Origin: Pseudomonas sp. TH43
Lineage (GTDB): Bacteria > Pseudomonadota > Gammaproteobacteria > Pseudomonadales > Pseudomonadaceae
Assembly (NCBI RefSeq): GCF_016650635.1
Contig: NZ_JAEKFI010000001.1
Span: forward strand, 496,001-560,000
Length of the DNA: 64,000 nucleotides
Direction of reading: 5' to 3'
The notes beneath the pieces are model-generated. The model saw only the letters and a list, made by a program, of their open reading frames with translations. It made no database searches and was not told where the DNA came from. Shown here in pieces: positions 27,529-36,347 of the stretch (its first letter is position 1; every line of letters begins with the position of its first letter). Position numbers and translations under genes: made by a program.

Positions 27529-27717
27529 GGGAAACTCCTCAGACCTACAAAATTACCGATACTGTTTTCTAGCCGAGTGAAGAACCCGACCCAGAAACGA
27601 CCGGCAGACTAATCAGAAAAACAAAAATCTTATGTAGGAAAAGTCCTTTAAGCGTGGCGAATTATCTCCAACTTACGTAATCACCCTCATATAAAATCTT
27701 TTCTCATCGTTAACAAG

Positions 27718-27750
27718 ATCGCGAAGGAGATCTTCAATCTCCCCCGCGAT
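27718..27750 (-). terminator. Hairpin after the 949-residue protein gene
   Basis: ATCGCG with GGAGAT pairs with ATCTCC and CGCGAT. On the minus strand it is followed by TTGTT, a weak T-run. It lies in the 242-base gap before the autotransporter, which otherwise holds only an AT-rich promoter-like stretch. Confidence 0.5.
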
Positions 27751-27770
27751 AGTCAGGCCAATCAGTTCAA

Positions 27771-30620
27771 TCAAGGAGCCGTGACAGGCGCGACTGCCAG
27801 ATCACAGTAATTGAAACTATTACTAATAGTATCCAACGGTTTAATGACAGGTGCGGAGGTCTGCTGACCATTAATATCGGTTGTATACCAGTACTTCCCA
27901 AAGGCAATTGCACCTCGTGCCGGTTGCGCCGTTTTGAAAACCGCTGGACTGCCAACTGGCGCAACATCTGGCAAGTCGGCTGTCTTGATAACGTAATCCT
28001 GCGAGCTCTCTGTACCAGTAATTAACTGAGTGCCCGCCAAGTCGCGGTAGGCAGCAAAATGCGCTGTGATGGTTTTACCCGGCGGCAGGAGCCGGTCTTT
28101 GGGAATTTGCAACCCCAGAATATAACCACTGGTGGGGCTGATCATCCCGAAGCACTCGATGAAATCACGGTTGGCAGGGTTACGGATTCTAATTGTCGGC
28201 AAAGGCAGGGGAATGGGAACGCCACCCACCAGGACGATTTGCGGCAGGGACGACATAACGTTTTTGTTCGAGCCAGACTTTTGAATCGTCCAATGCGCGT
28301 TAGTTTGCGGGGTAGGCAGGGCGGCACTCACACTTGCCGGAAAATTGACTGTAAACTTATTCTCATTTGTAAATGGAACATACTCGGCAATCAAAATGTT
28401 GTTTATGTAGCATTTTGCTGTCTGCTCCGGCGTAATTTCCGGATCCGTTAGCCCAAACACCACCTCGAAGGTACCAGGTTGATTGCGATCCCCGGGCAAT
28501 AAACTGTTCGATGTTTTAGAAGCGCCAGTGACAACAGGGAGCTGCATTTCCCGGTTTACCAAATCCGGAAGATTTGGATTCGTTGGGCCGGCATAGTCCA
28601 GTGCCAATGTGAAAGTAGCGTCTGGTGATTGAACGTCGGGGGTCAATCCCGCTCGGGTAATTGTAGATCTGATCGTGACATTTTTTGGCTCGGTGGCATC
28701 AGCGAATACTTTCGCAAGATCTGCGTACAAAAGAGGAAACGTCAGATCCGCATTAGCCCAAGGCTGTGGAGGGAGATCGACAAAGTTGGTCACGTCCCCC
28801 GAATCCTCGATAGTCACGTGGATTTGGTCGCCCACCTCCGCGTGTTCGATAAACGCATTTTGAACAATCGCGGAAATGCCTGCGGCAAAATCGTCCAGAA
28901 AAATTGCGGTGCTGTAGTTGGGATCGGTTTTTGGCACAAGAGGCGCTTTGTTGAGCAGCGGTCTCTGTGCGAGTGCCAGGGTTAAAAATGCGGTGGGTAC
29001 GGACATCAGGCTTTGATTACCTGGCAAGTCTCTCCAGTCAAATTCAACATTGACGCGCCCGTTCGGTAGTTGACTGAATACTGTATTGGCGAACGAAATT
29101 GCACCGGTGGCAGGGACGGGAGCGTCCCAGACCTGAATTCTTTGGGTGCCAGACACTAGCCAGACACGCAGATGATCATCCAGACGGCGCAGGGCATAAC
29201 CAACGTTCATCGTGATATTCACATTTGCGTTAGCGGGCAGTGCTCTCCAGGCTTCGTTGACCGTCACTTGCGCGTCTGCTGGTCTATTGACAAAAACAGG
29301 CGCCGGATTCGGCCTTACATCCCGTCGAGGGTTTTTTAGATTGAATGGTGCAGTCTGGTCGATTACAAACTCTACGATATTCGAAGCCTCCTCGTTACCG
29401 CCACCGCCTTTATAAAGTTTGATCTGCGCCGTATAAATCGTCGGAGCCAAGGGGGTAGGTTGTTCTGGAAACAGACTTGAGGGTACAGTGAATGCAATAC
29501 GGGTCGGTGGTCTACCAGCAATTGGACCCAAGGCAAACGTTCTCCCATAGTCGACTAAAGCTTCACCTTTTACACCGGACGAGAAATCAAAATCATCACC
29601 ATCAAGCTCATCAGGCGTTCGCTCAAAGAAGAACGTCAGGAACCCGCTATCCCAAACACTTTTTGCGATGAAGCCTTCAGTCAGTGTATCTATGGTGATC
29701 GCCGAAAAAGGGCCAGCGTCACTAACGCCAATACCACTAACGCCAATGCCACTAACGCCAATAGATAGATCCCTTTGTTTCTTAGGTATCGTCTGCAGTG
29801 CCATTTTCATCTCTCCTTGTGTACTCAGGCCAAAAGGGCCGCTTTCGCCAGGTGTTACTCTGTCTACTTTCACCAAATTTTCTTTCGACTCGCCAAGTAA
29901 TCTGGCGCCTCTAAACAACTGCCAACGGACGAGTGCCGAATCATTATCAACAAGCAACCTTACATATGGATCAAATGGAACAACCGCTCTATAGCCACGA
30001 TCGACATCCTGCTGCTGCAATATTTTTTCCGACTCAAAATATGTACCAGCAACCGGAGGACCGCTTCCGTTGAAACTGGCATAGCCTTGCCAATAAACTT
30101 TGGCAACATCGCCGGCTTTTGCCATCTCTTTTGAAGCAGGAATTGCAACGGTCGCTCCGGATGTCAGCGGGGGAATTGTTTTGTTGTTTAAATATCCCCA
30201 TAACGTGGCATGCGGAAATGTTGCATCCGTCAGGACTACAGGTCGCGTGTGATCGATTGTCAGTGTTTTTTGCGGTGAGGAATCATCGTTCCCTCCCGCC
30301 GCCTTCCAGATCTGGTAGTACAGAAAGGCAATGCCATCAGTTGCCAAGTGCTCAGGTGTCAAATTGAAATACAGCACAGGACGTTGTGGCGGACTAATAA
30401 ACGCCTCGTATAGACGTGTTTCTTTGCCGTTTTGAAGAAGCGATATCCAAAGTTCATCATTCATGAACGGGCTTGGCCAGTACGGAATAGCAATGCGAGT
30501 GCCATCACGCAGAATATTCAGCGGTACGCGTCCCTCAATATCAGCGTCATCAATACCTTCAACTGTTAGCGGTAACGCATATACGCCTATGCCTGAATTC
30601 GCCAACTTTTTTTCGGCCAT
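27771..30620 (-). CDS. Large protein of unknown function with Ig-like domain signatures
   Basis: Protein of 949 residues that I do not recognise. It has no signal peptide or membrane segment. A signature like that closing bacterial Ig-like domains recurs four times: TIDHTRP (121), KVDRVTP (251), VIDQTAP (419) and ALDYAGP (673), which suggests tandem beta-sandwich modules. The N terminus MAEKKLANSGIGVYALPLTV has no leader. Residues 287-300 hold three tandem copies of IGVSG, encoded by a 15-base repeat at 29721-29762. Base composition looks clearly more AT-rich than the neighbours, suggesting transfer. Promoter candidates are upstream, near a 16-base perfect palindrome. It could be a surface or tailspike-like protein or a secreted effector; none of these can be shown. 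Confidence 0.8.
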   Translation of the reverse strand: MAEKKLANSGIGVYALPLTVEGIDDADIEGRVPLNILRDGTRIAIPYWPSPFMNDELWISLLQNGKETRLYEAFISPPQRPVLYFNLTPEHLATDGIAFLYYQIWKAAGGNDDSSPQKTLTIDHTRPVVLTDATFPHATLWGYLNNKTIPPLTSGATVAIPASKEMAKAGDVAKVYWQGYASFNGSGPPVAGTYFESEKILQQQDVDRGYRAVVPFDPYVRLLVDNDSALVRWQLFRGARLLGESKENLVKVDRVTPGESGPFGLSTQGEMKMALQTIPKKQRDLSIGVSGIGVSGIGVSDAGPFSAITIDTLTEGFIAKSVWDSGFLTFFFERTPDELDGDDFDFSSGVKGEALVDYGRTFALGPIAGRPPTRIAFTVPSSLFPEQPTPLAPTIYTAQIKLYKGGGGNEEASNIVEFVIDQTAPFNLKNPRRDVRPNPAPVFVNRPADAQVTVNEAWRALPANANVNITMNVGYALRRLDDHLRVWLVSGTQRIQVWDAPVPATGAISFANTVFSQLPNGRVNVEFDWRDLPGNQSLMSVPTAFLTLALAQRPLLNKAPLVPKTDPNYSTAIFLDDFAAGISAIVQNAFIEHAEVGDQIHVTIEDSGDVTNFVDLPPQPWANADLTFPLLYADLAKVFADATEPKNVTIRSTITRAGLTPDVQSPDATFTLALDYAGPTNPNLPDLVNREMQLPVVTGASKTSNSLLPGDRNQPGTFEVVFGLTDPEITPEQTAKCYINNILIAEYVPFTNENKFTVNFPASVSAALPTPQTNAHWTIQKSGSNKNVMSSLPQIVLVGGVPIPLPLPTIRIRNPANRDFIECFGMISPTSGYILGLQIPKDRLLPPGKTITAHFAAYRDLAGTQLITGTESSQDYVIKTADLPDVAPVGSPAVFKTAQPARGAIAFGKYWYTTDINGQQTSAPVIKPLDTISNSFNYCDLAVAPVTAP
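29721..29762. repeat. Three tandem 15-base repeats inside the 949-residue protein gene
   Basis: ACTAACGCCAATACC, ACTAACGCCAATGCC and a third partial copy follow each other and encode IGVSG units. Copy number could vary by slippage without breaking the frame. Confidence 0.85.
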
Positions 30621-30706
30621 TGGATTTACGCTCGTGATTCAGAAACCGGGGCTAGGTTTCTCGCTGTTCCTAGACGGATTAGGCGCTTAGCCACTGCTCA
30701 TGCCTA

Positions 30707-30722
30707 CTGTCAGATCTGACAG
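30707..30722. promoter_or_regulatory. 16-base perfect palindrome, candidate operator
   Basis: CTGTCAGATCTGACAG is fully self-complementary. It lies 87 bases upstream of the 949-residue protein gene and 145 bases upstream of ptxS, in the divergent gap. It is unlike the PtxS operator found nearby. Confidence 0.5.
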
Positions 30723-30810
30723 GTACGACTACCGCTCGTCGGGATACAAAAAATTCTCCTGCTCGCGCGGACAAACGCGCCTTGACGAAAGTGAGGCGTT
30801 TGGTGTCTCC

Positions 30811-30824
30811 TGAAACCGGTTTCA
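30811..30824. promoter_or_regulatory. PtxS operator upstream of ptxS
   Basis: TGAAACCGGTTTCA is a perfect 14-base palindrome identical to the site published for PtxS in P. putida and P. aeruginosa. It lies 43 bases before the ptxS start, consistent with autoregulation. Confidence 0.88.
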
Positions 30825-30866
30825 GCGAAACCCGATGCGAATTCCAACAACAAGAAAACCAATGCC

Positions 30867-31895
30867 ATGAACGACTTCTCCGCCGCCCAACGCAGCCGCG
30901 TGACCATGCTTGACGTCGCCGAACGCGCCGGCGTGTCCAAGGCCAGCGTGTCGCGCTTTATCGGCGACGACCGTGCCCTGCTCTCCGATGCCATCGCCCT
31001 GCGCATCGAGCAGGCAATTGCCGAACTCGGCTATCGCCCCAACCAGATGGCGCGCGGCTTGAAACGCGGGCGTACGCGCCTGATCGGCATGCTGGTGGCC
31101 GATATCCGTAATCCTTATTCAATTGCCGTGATGCACGGGGTGGAAACCGCTTGCCGTGCGCACGGCTATAGCCTGGTGGTGTGCAACACCGACCGCGATG
31201 ACGAGCAGGAACGTCAGCATCTGGCGCTGCTGCGCTCGTACAACATCGAAGGGCTGATCGTGAACACGCTCGGCCATCACCGTGACGAACTGCATGAGTT
31301 GCACCGCGAAATGCCGCTGGTGCTGGTCGATCGCAAGGTCGATGGCCTCGACAGCGACATGGTCGGACTGAACAACCCACAAGCCGTTGAGATGGCGTTG
31401 ACGCACCTTGAACAACGCGGCTATCGCCACGTGTTGTTGGTGACTGAGCCGTATGACGGCACCAGTTCGCGGATCGAGCGGGTCAGCAGTTTTCAGGCGC
31501 AGACAGCCCAACGTTCACGATTGACCGGGACCGTGCTGGAAACCAGTGATGATCTGGGCGCGCATCTGCAAAACTTCCTCAACGCGCCGGCAGCCGGACC
31601 AAAAGCGTTGTTCTGCACCAACGGCGTGGCGGCGTTGGCCGCGACACAGGCGTTGCGCGAGATTGGTTGCCGGTTGTTCGAGGATGTCGGGCTGATTGCC
31701 CTGGATGATCTCGATTGGTATCCATTGGTGGGCAGCGGGATTACCGCGCTGGCGCAGCCGACGCAAGAGATTGGTGCACGCGCGTTTGACTGTTTGCTCA
31801 GGCGTTTGCGTGGGGATGTCGACGCGACGCGGGTGCTGGATTTTGCGCCGCTGTTGATTGAGCGTGGGTCGACCCTTGGAGGCGGTGGTGGTTGA
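30867..31895 (+). CDS. ptxS: PtxS, LacI family regulator of 2-ketogluconate use
   Basis: Protein of 342 residues. The LacI helix-turn-helix and hinge lie at residues ~12-65 (VTMLDVAERAGVSKASVSRFIGDD, LGYRPNQMARGLKRGRTRLIG). The periplasmic-binding-like effector domain follows (GMLVADIRNPYSIAVMHGVETAC, VGLIALDDLDWYPLVGSGITALAQP). It represses the kgu genes and is released by 2-ketogluconate in studied pseudomonads. The identity rests on the two TGAAACCGGTTTCA operators, one before this gene and one before kguE, and on the kgu operon directly downstream. A REP element separates it from kguE. Confidence 0.9.
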   Translation: MNDFSAAQRSRVTMLDVAERAGVSKASVSRFIGDDRALLSDAIALRIEQAIAELGYRPNQMARGLKRGRTRLIGMLVADIRNPYSIAVMHGVETACRAHGYSLVVCNTDRDDEQERQHLALLRSYNIEGLIVNTLGHHRDELHELHREMPLVLVDRKVDGLDSDMVGLNNPQAVEMALTHLEQRGYRHVLLVTEPYDGTSSRIERVSSFQAQTAQRSRLTGTVLETSDDLGAHLQNFLNAPAAGPKALFCTNGVAALAATQALREIGCRLFEDVGLIALDDLDWYPLVGSGITALAQPTQEIGARAFDCLLRRLRGDVDATRVLDFAPLLIERGSTLGGGGG

Positions 31896-31903
31896 ACTGA
31901 CGC

Positions 31904-31993
31904 TATCGCTGGCAAGCCAGCTCCCACCGTTTGCGGGTCATACACAAAAGTGTTGTACACCCCTCAACCGGTGAGAGCTGGCAAGCCAGCGAT
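31904..31993. repeat. REP/REPIN-type inverted repeat, GGCAAGCCAGC class
   Basis: ATCGCTGGCAAGCCAGCTCC is mirrored by GAGAGCTGGCAAGCCAGCGAT, with a few changes in the outer part. It lies between ptxS and kguE, ahead of the second operator. Confidence 0.8.
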
Positions 31994-32043
31994 GAGGCAC
32001 GAAAAAACACCGCGGAAACATCCCATATTTTTTTGAACAAAAA

Positions 32044-32057
32044 TGAAACCGGTTTCA
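32044..32057. promoter_or_regulatory. PtxS operator upstream of kguE
   Basis: TGAAACCGGTTTCA is identical to the site before ptxS. It is 14 bases before the kguE start codon, where binding would block the operon promoter. Confidence 0.9.
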
Positions 32058-32070
32058 GAGGTCAATAACA

Positions 32071-32853
32071 ATGAATAAACCCGACGTTTCCATCAGCCTG
32101 TCCAGCTACGGCGCCGACCTGGTTCGCCAGCGCGGTCAAGGCTCTTTCATCGAAGTGCTGGCGAGCGCCGGGGCGAATCGCATCGAATGGCGCGAGGAAC
32201 TGCTGACGCGCGAAGAGCCTGCGCAACTGGCTGAGGCCAGCCAATTCCATGGCCTGCAAAGCATCTATTCGTCACCGACCGAACTGTGGCTCGCAGGTCA
32301 GGCGCGACCCAATCCCGAGTTGATCACTGCCCTGCAACAAGCCGAAGCATTCGGCTCGAAATGGCTGAAGGTGTCGCTCGGTTATTTCACCGACAACAAT
32401 GATCTGCAGGCCTTGGCTGAGCGCCTGCAACACAGCCCAGTGCAATTGCTGGTGGAAAACGATCAGACCTTGCACGGCGGACGCATCGAACCGTTCCAGC
32501 GTTTTTTTGCCGCCGTCGAGCAACACAACCTGCCGATCAAAATGACCTTCGACATCGGCAACTGGCAGTGGCAGGACCAGTCCGCCGCCAGCGCCGCACG
32601 CCTGCTCGGCCGATATGTCGGCTACGTGCATTGCAAAGCCGTGGCGCGGCGCGCTGACGGCAAGCTGGTCGCCGTGCCGCCCGCCGTCAGCGATCTGCAT
32701 TTGTGGGAACAACTGCTGCGGCACATGGCCCAAGGCGTTATGCGCGCGGCGGAATATCCGTTGCAGGGCGATGATCTGGTCGAGTTGACCCGCGAACACG
32801 TCGCCGCCCTCGCCCACCTCGGCCAATCGCGTCTGGAGCCTGCTCATGTCTGA
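32071..32853 (+). CDS. kguE: KguE, TIM-barrel epimerase-like protein of 2-ketogluconate operon
   Basis: Protein of 260 residues of the xylose isomerase-like TIM barrel fold. Probable metal ligands lie in [24 protein letters not shown] and YVHCKAV, the pattern of this fold. Its exact reaction in the pathway is unclear even in studied species; it is named from its place in the operon. It is the first gene after the PtxS operator. The following kguK begins 8 bases before this gene ends, so translation is probably coupled. Confidence 0.88.
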   Translation: MNKPDVSISLSSYGADLVRQRGQGSFIEVLASAGANRIEWREELLTREEPAQLAEASQFHGLQSIYSSPTELWLAGQARPNPELITALQQAEAFGSKWLKVSLGYFTDNNDLQALAERLQHSPVQLLVENDQTLHGGRIEPFQRFFAAVEQHNLPIKMTFDIGNWQWQDQSAASAARLLGRYVGYVHCKAVARRADGKLVAVPPAVSDLHLWEQLLRHMAQGVMRAAEYPLQGDDLVELTREHVAALAHLGQSRLEPAHV

Positions 32854-33820
32854 GATCGATATTCTCTCGTTCGGCGAAACCATGGCGATGTTCGTCGCCG
32901 AGCAAACGGGTGACCTGGCGGCAGTCGAGCAATTTCACAAGCGCATCGCCGGCGCCGACAGCAACGTTGCCATTGGCCTGTCACGCCTGGGCTTCAACGT
33001 CACCTGGCTGAGCCGGGTCGGTCAAGACACGCTCGGGCGTTTCGTTGTCGAAACGCTGACAAAAGAAGGTCTGGATTGCGCTCATGTCGAGGTCGACAGC
33101 GCCCACCCGACCGGTTTCCAGTTCAAGTCTCGCAGTGACGATGGCAGCGACCCGCAGGTCGAGTATTTCCGTCGCGGCTCGGCGGCCAGCCATCTTTCGC
33201 CGCAGTCGATCACCGCACAATTACTCAGCGCCCGGCACCTGCACGCCACCGGTATTCCTCCGGCACTGTCAGCCTCGGCGCGGGAGATGTCCTTTGAATT
33301 GATGAGCCGCATGCGCAACGCCGGACGCAGCGTCTCGTTCGACCCCAATCTGCGCCCGAGCCTGTGGGCCAGCGAGCGCGAGATGATCACCGAGATCAAC
33401 CGGCTCGCCGCCCTCGCCCACTGGGTGCTGCCGGGGCTGAGCGAAGGTCGCTTGCTCACCGGCTTCGACGACCCGGCCGACATTGCGGCGTTTTATCTCG
33501 ATCAAGGCGCGGAAGCCGTGGCGATCAAGCTAGGCCCGCAAGGCGCCTATTACCGCACGCAGCTGGCGCAGGGTTTTGTTGCCGGCGTGCCGGTGGCCCA
33601 CGTCGTCGATACGGTCGGTGCCGGTGATGGCTTTGCCGTTGGGATGATCAGTGCCCTGCTGGAACGACAGAGTTTTGCCGAGGCGGTGCAGCGAGCGAAC
33701 TGGATTGGCAGTCGCGCGGTGCAGAGTCGCGGGGATATGGAAGGCCTGCCGACGCGCCTTGAATTATCCGTTGAATTCGAAACTGCTAATCGCGAGCAAG
33801 CTTTGCTCCTGCAAGGGTAA
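32846..33820 (+). CDS. kguK: 2-ketogluconate kinase (PfkB family)
   Basis: Protein of 324 residues that phosphorylates 2-ketogluconate to 2-keto-6-phosphogluconate in the cytoplasm. PfkB features are seen: the N-terminal [13 protein letters not shown], the [14 protein letters not shown] nucleoside-binding segment, and the C-terminal signature [20 protein letters not shown] with the catalytic Asp in GAGD. It overlaps kguE by 8 bases. The last ten residues, [10 protein letters not shown], are read from the left arm of a REP palindrome, so the tail has probably been lengthened or replaced by the repeat insertion. Confidence 0.92.
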   Translation: MSEIDILSFGETMAMFVAEQTGDLAAVEQFHKRIAGADSNVAIGLSRLGFNVTWLSRVGQDTLGRFVVETLTKEGLDCAHVEVDSAHPTGFQFKSRSDDGSDPQVEYFRRGSAASHLSPQSITAQLLSARHLHATGIPPALSASAREMSFELMSRMRNAGRSVSFDPNLRPSLWASEREMITEINRLAALAHWVLPGLSEGRLLTGFDDPADIAAFYLDQGAEAVAIKLGPQGAYYRTQLAQGFVAGVPVAHVVDTVGAGDGFAVGMISALLERQSFAEAVQRANWIGSRAVQSRGDMEGLPTRLELSVEFETANREQALLLQG

Positions 33821-33861
33821 GCCGTGCGCTCGCCTTTGTAGGAGCAGAGCTTGCTCGCGAA
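33789..33861. repeat. REP-type inverted repeat, GAGCAAGCTTTGCTC class, within the kgu operon
   Basis: ATCGCGAGCAAGCTTTGCTC and the complementary GGAGCAGAGCTTGCTCGCGA enclose a ~25-base spacer. It overlaps the end of kguK and lies between kguK and kguT. Confidence 0.88.
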
Positions 33862-33935
33862 GGCGTCCTTTGACTCGCAACACAGTTTGAACCGTTACCT
33901 GCTGCGACAAAAACAACAAGCTCAGGAGCAAGACC

Positions 33936-35234
33936 ATGACAACCGCAAACCTGGCCAGCCGTCGCTGGTGGTACATCATGCCGATCGTGTTCATCACTTA
34001 CAGCCTGGCGTATCTCGATCGCGCCAACTACGGCTTCGCCGCTGCATCGGGCATGGCCGCCGACCTGATGATCACGCCGGGGCTGTCCTCATTACTCGGT
34101 GCGCTGTTCTTCCTCGGCTACTTCTTCTTTCAAGTGCCGGGCGCGATCTACGCGCAAAAACACAGCGTGAAAAAGCTGATTTTCGTCAGCCTGATCCTCT
34201 GGGGCGCGCTCGCCACGTTGACCGGTGTGGTTTCTAACGCCTACTGGCTGATCGTCATCCGATTCATGCTCGGCGTGGTCGAAGCGGCGGTGATGCCGGC
34301 GATGCTGGTGTACCTGTGCCACTGGTTCACCCGTGCCGAACGCTCACGCGCGAACACCTTTCTGATCCTCGGCAACCCGGTAACGATGCTGTGGATGTCG
34401 GTGGTCTCGGGTTATCTGGTACAGCATTTCAGCTGGCGCTGGATGTTCATCATCGAAGGCTTGCCGGCGGTGCTCTGGGCGTTTATCTGGTGGAAACTGG
34501 CCGATGATCGTCCGTCCGAGGCCAAGTGGCTCAGCCAACAGGAAAAGCACGATCTGGAAAGTGCCCTGACGGCCGAGCAGGTCGGTATCAAAGCCGTGAA
34601 AAACTACGCCGAAGCGTTCCGTTCGCCGAAGGTGATCATTCTGGCGTTGCAGTTTTTCTGCTGGAGCATTGGCGTCTATGGCTTTGTGTTGTGGCTGCCA
34701 TCGATTCTCAAGGCCGGCGCACAAATGGACATGATCGAGGCCGGCTGGCTGTCGGCGCTGCCGTATCTGGCGGCGGTGATCGGCATGCTCGCCGTGTCGT
34801 GGGGCTCGGACAAACTGCAAAAACGCAAACGCTTCGTCTGGCCGCCGCTGTTGATCGCTTCGATCGCTTTCTACGGTTCGTACGCGCTGGGCGCTGAACA
34901 TTTCTGGTGGTCATACACGCTGCTGGTGATTGCCGGCGCCTGCATGTACGCGCCGTACGGGCCGTTCTTTGCGATCGTTCCGGAGATTCTCCCGGCCAAC
35001 GTCGCCGGCGGCGCGATGGCGCTGATCAACAGCATGGGCGCGCTCGGTTCGTTCGGCGGCTCGTATCTGGTCGGTTATCTGAACAGCTCCACCGGTTCGC
35101 CCGGCGCTTCGTATCTGCTGATGAGCGGCGCGTTGTTGCTGTCGGTGGTGCTGACGATTTTCCTCAAGCCCGGCGCGAGTGATCGCGTGGTGGCCAAAGC
35201 CGTGACTGCGCGCCGCGTACCGGCCCATTCCTGA
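33936..35234 (+). CDS. kguT: 2-ketogluconate permease, MFS anion:cation symporter type
   Basis: Protein of 432 residues with twelve hydrophobic helices. It belongs to the ACS branch of the major facilitator superfamily that takes up sugar acids. Signature segments: SLAYLDRANYGFAAASGMA after helix 1, AEAAVMPAMLVYLCHWFTRAERSRANTFL in the first cytoplasmic loop region, and GGAMALINSMGALGSFGGSYLVGYL near helices 10-11. It should import 2-ketogluconate by proton symport. Its place between kguK and kguD supports the name. A REP element precedes it, so expression relative to kguK may differ. Confidence 0.9.
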   Translation: MTTANLASRRWWYIMPIVFITYSLAYLDRANYGFAAASGMAADLMITPGLSSLLGALFFLGYFFFQVPGAIYAQKHSVKKLIFVSLILWGALATLTGVVSNAYWLIVIRFMLGVVEAAVMPAMLVYLCHWFTRAERSRANTFLILGNPVTMLWMSVVSGYLVQHFSWRWMFIIEGLPAVLWAFIWWKLADDRPSEAKWLSQQEKHDLESALTAEQVGIKAVKNYAEAFRSPKVIILALQFFCWSIGVYGFVLWLPSILKAGAQMDMIEAGWLSALPYLAAVIGMLAVSWGSDKLQKRKRFVWPPLLIASIAFYGSYALGAEHFWWSYTLLVIAGACMYAPYGPFFAIVPEILPANVAGGAMALINSMGALGSFGGSYLVGYLNSSTGSPGASYLLMSGALLLSVVLTIFLKPGASDRVVAKAVTARRVPAHS

Positions 35235-35247
35235 AGAGACTTTTGCC

Positions 35248-36225
35248 ATGAAAAAACACGTCGTATTGTACAAGAAACTCTCGCCAGCGCTGATGGCGCG
35301 CCTGCAAGAACAGTGCGAGGTAACACTGATCGAAAGCCTCGACGCCGACGGCCTGATGCAACTGCGCGACGCCCTGCCCCGCGCCCACGGTCTGCTCGGT
35401 GCCAGTTTGAAACTCGATGCGGCGTTGCTGGATCTCGCGCCGCAACTGCAGGCGATTGCCAGCGTTTCGGTGGGCGTCGACAACTACGACATCGACTACC
35501 TGACTCGACGCAAAGTCGTCCTGACCAATACCCCGGACGTGCTCACCGAAACCACCGCCGACACCGGTTTCGCCCTGATCCTCGCAGCCGCGCGGCGCGT
35601 GGTGGAACTGGCCAACATGGTGCGCAACGGTCAATGGAACCGCAACATCGGGCCTGCGCATTTCGGTACCGATGTACACGGCAAGACGCTGGGGATCATC
35701 GGCATGGGCCGCATTGGCGAAGCGTTGGCCCAGCGTGGTCATTTCGGCTTTGGCATGCCGGTGCTCTATCACAGCCAGTCGCGTAAACCGGCAGTCGAGG
35801 AGCGATTCGATGCGCAGTACCGCAGCCTCGAAGATTTGCTCAAACAGGCCGATTTCATTTGCCTGACCTTGCCGCTGACGGCGCAGACCGAAGGTTTGAT
35901 CGGTGCCGAGCAGTTTGCATTGATGCGCCCGGAAACCATCTTCATCAATATCTCGCGGGGCAAGGTGATTGATGAGGCGGCGCTGATCGATGCCTTGCGC
36001 AATAAGCAAATTCGCGCGGCGGGGCTGGATGTGTTCGAACGTGAACCACTGGATCAGGCGTCGCCGTTGTTGCAGCTTGATAACGTTGTGGCGACGCCGC
36101 ACATGGGCTCGGCGACGCATGAGACCCGTGAGGCGATGGCGCGCTGTGCAGTGGAGAATCTGATGGCCGCGCTGAAGGGAGAGAAGCCTGCGAATCTGGT
36201 GAATCCATCTGTCTGGCGGAGCTGA
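35248..36225 (+). CDS. kguD: 2-keto-6-phosphogluconate reductase / 2-ketogluconate reductase KguD
   Basis: Protein of 325 residues of the D-isomer-specific 2-hydroxyacid dehydrogenase family. The dinucleotide motif is GIIGMGRIGEALAQRG (about residues 147-162). Active-site segments are NISRGKVIDEAALIDAL (Arg), DVFEREPL (Glu) and PHMGSATHETREAM (His). It reduces 2-keto-6-phosphogluconate to 6-phosphogluconate, which enters the Entner-Doudoroff pathway. It lies 13 bases after kguT as the last gene of the operon. A hydroxypyruvate or glyoxylate reductase activity is common in this family and cannot be excluded. Confidence 0.9.
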   Translation: MKKHVVLYKKLSPALMARLQEQCEVTLIESLDADGLMQLRDALPRAHGLLGASLKLDAALLDLAPQLQAIASVSVGVDNYDIDYLTRRKVVLTNTPDVLTETTADTGFALILAAARRVVELANMVRNGQWNRNIGPAHFGTDVHGKTLGIIGMGRIGEALAQRGHFGFGMPVLYHSQSRKPAVEERFDAQYRSLEDLLKQADFICLTLPLTAQTEGLIGAEQFALMRPETIFINISRGKVIDEAALIDALRNKQIRAAGLDVFEREPLDQASPLLQLDNVVATPHMGSATHETREAMARCAVENLMAALKGEKPANLVNPSVWRS

Positions 36226-36250
36226 GATTTGTAGCGTTTTCGCCGCCGTC

Positions 36251-36320
36251 TTCGCGAGCAAGCTTTGCTCCTACAGGTGCGACGCATGCCTTTTGTGTAG
36301 GAGCAAAGCTTGCTCGCGAT
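36251..36320. repeat. REP-type inverted repeat, GAGCAAGCTTTGCTC class
   Basis: TTCGCGAGCAAGCTTTGCTC is mirrored by GGAGCAAAGCTTGCTCGCGAT. It lies between the convergent kguD and aruH genes. Confidence 0.9.
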
Positions 36321-36347
36321 TGGGCCGGTACAGACAATGCAGATCCA

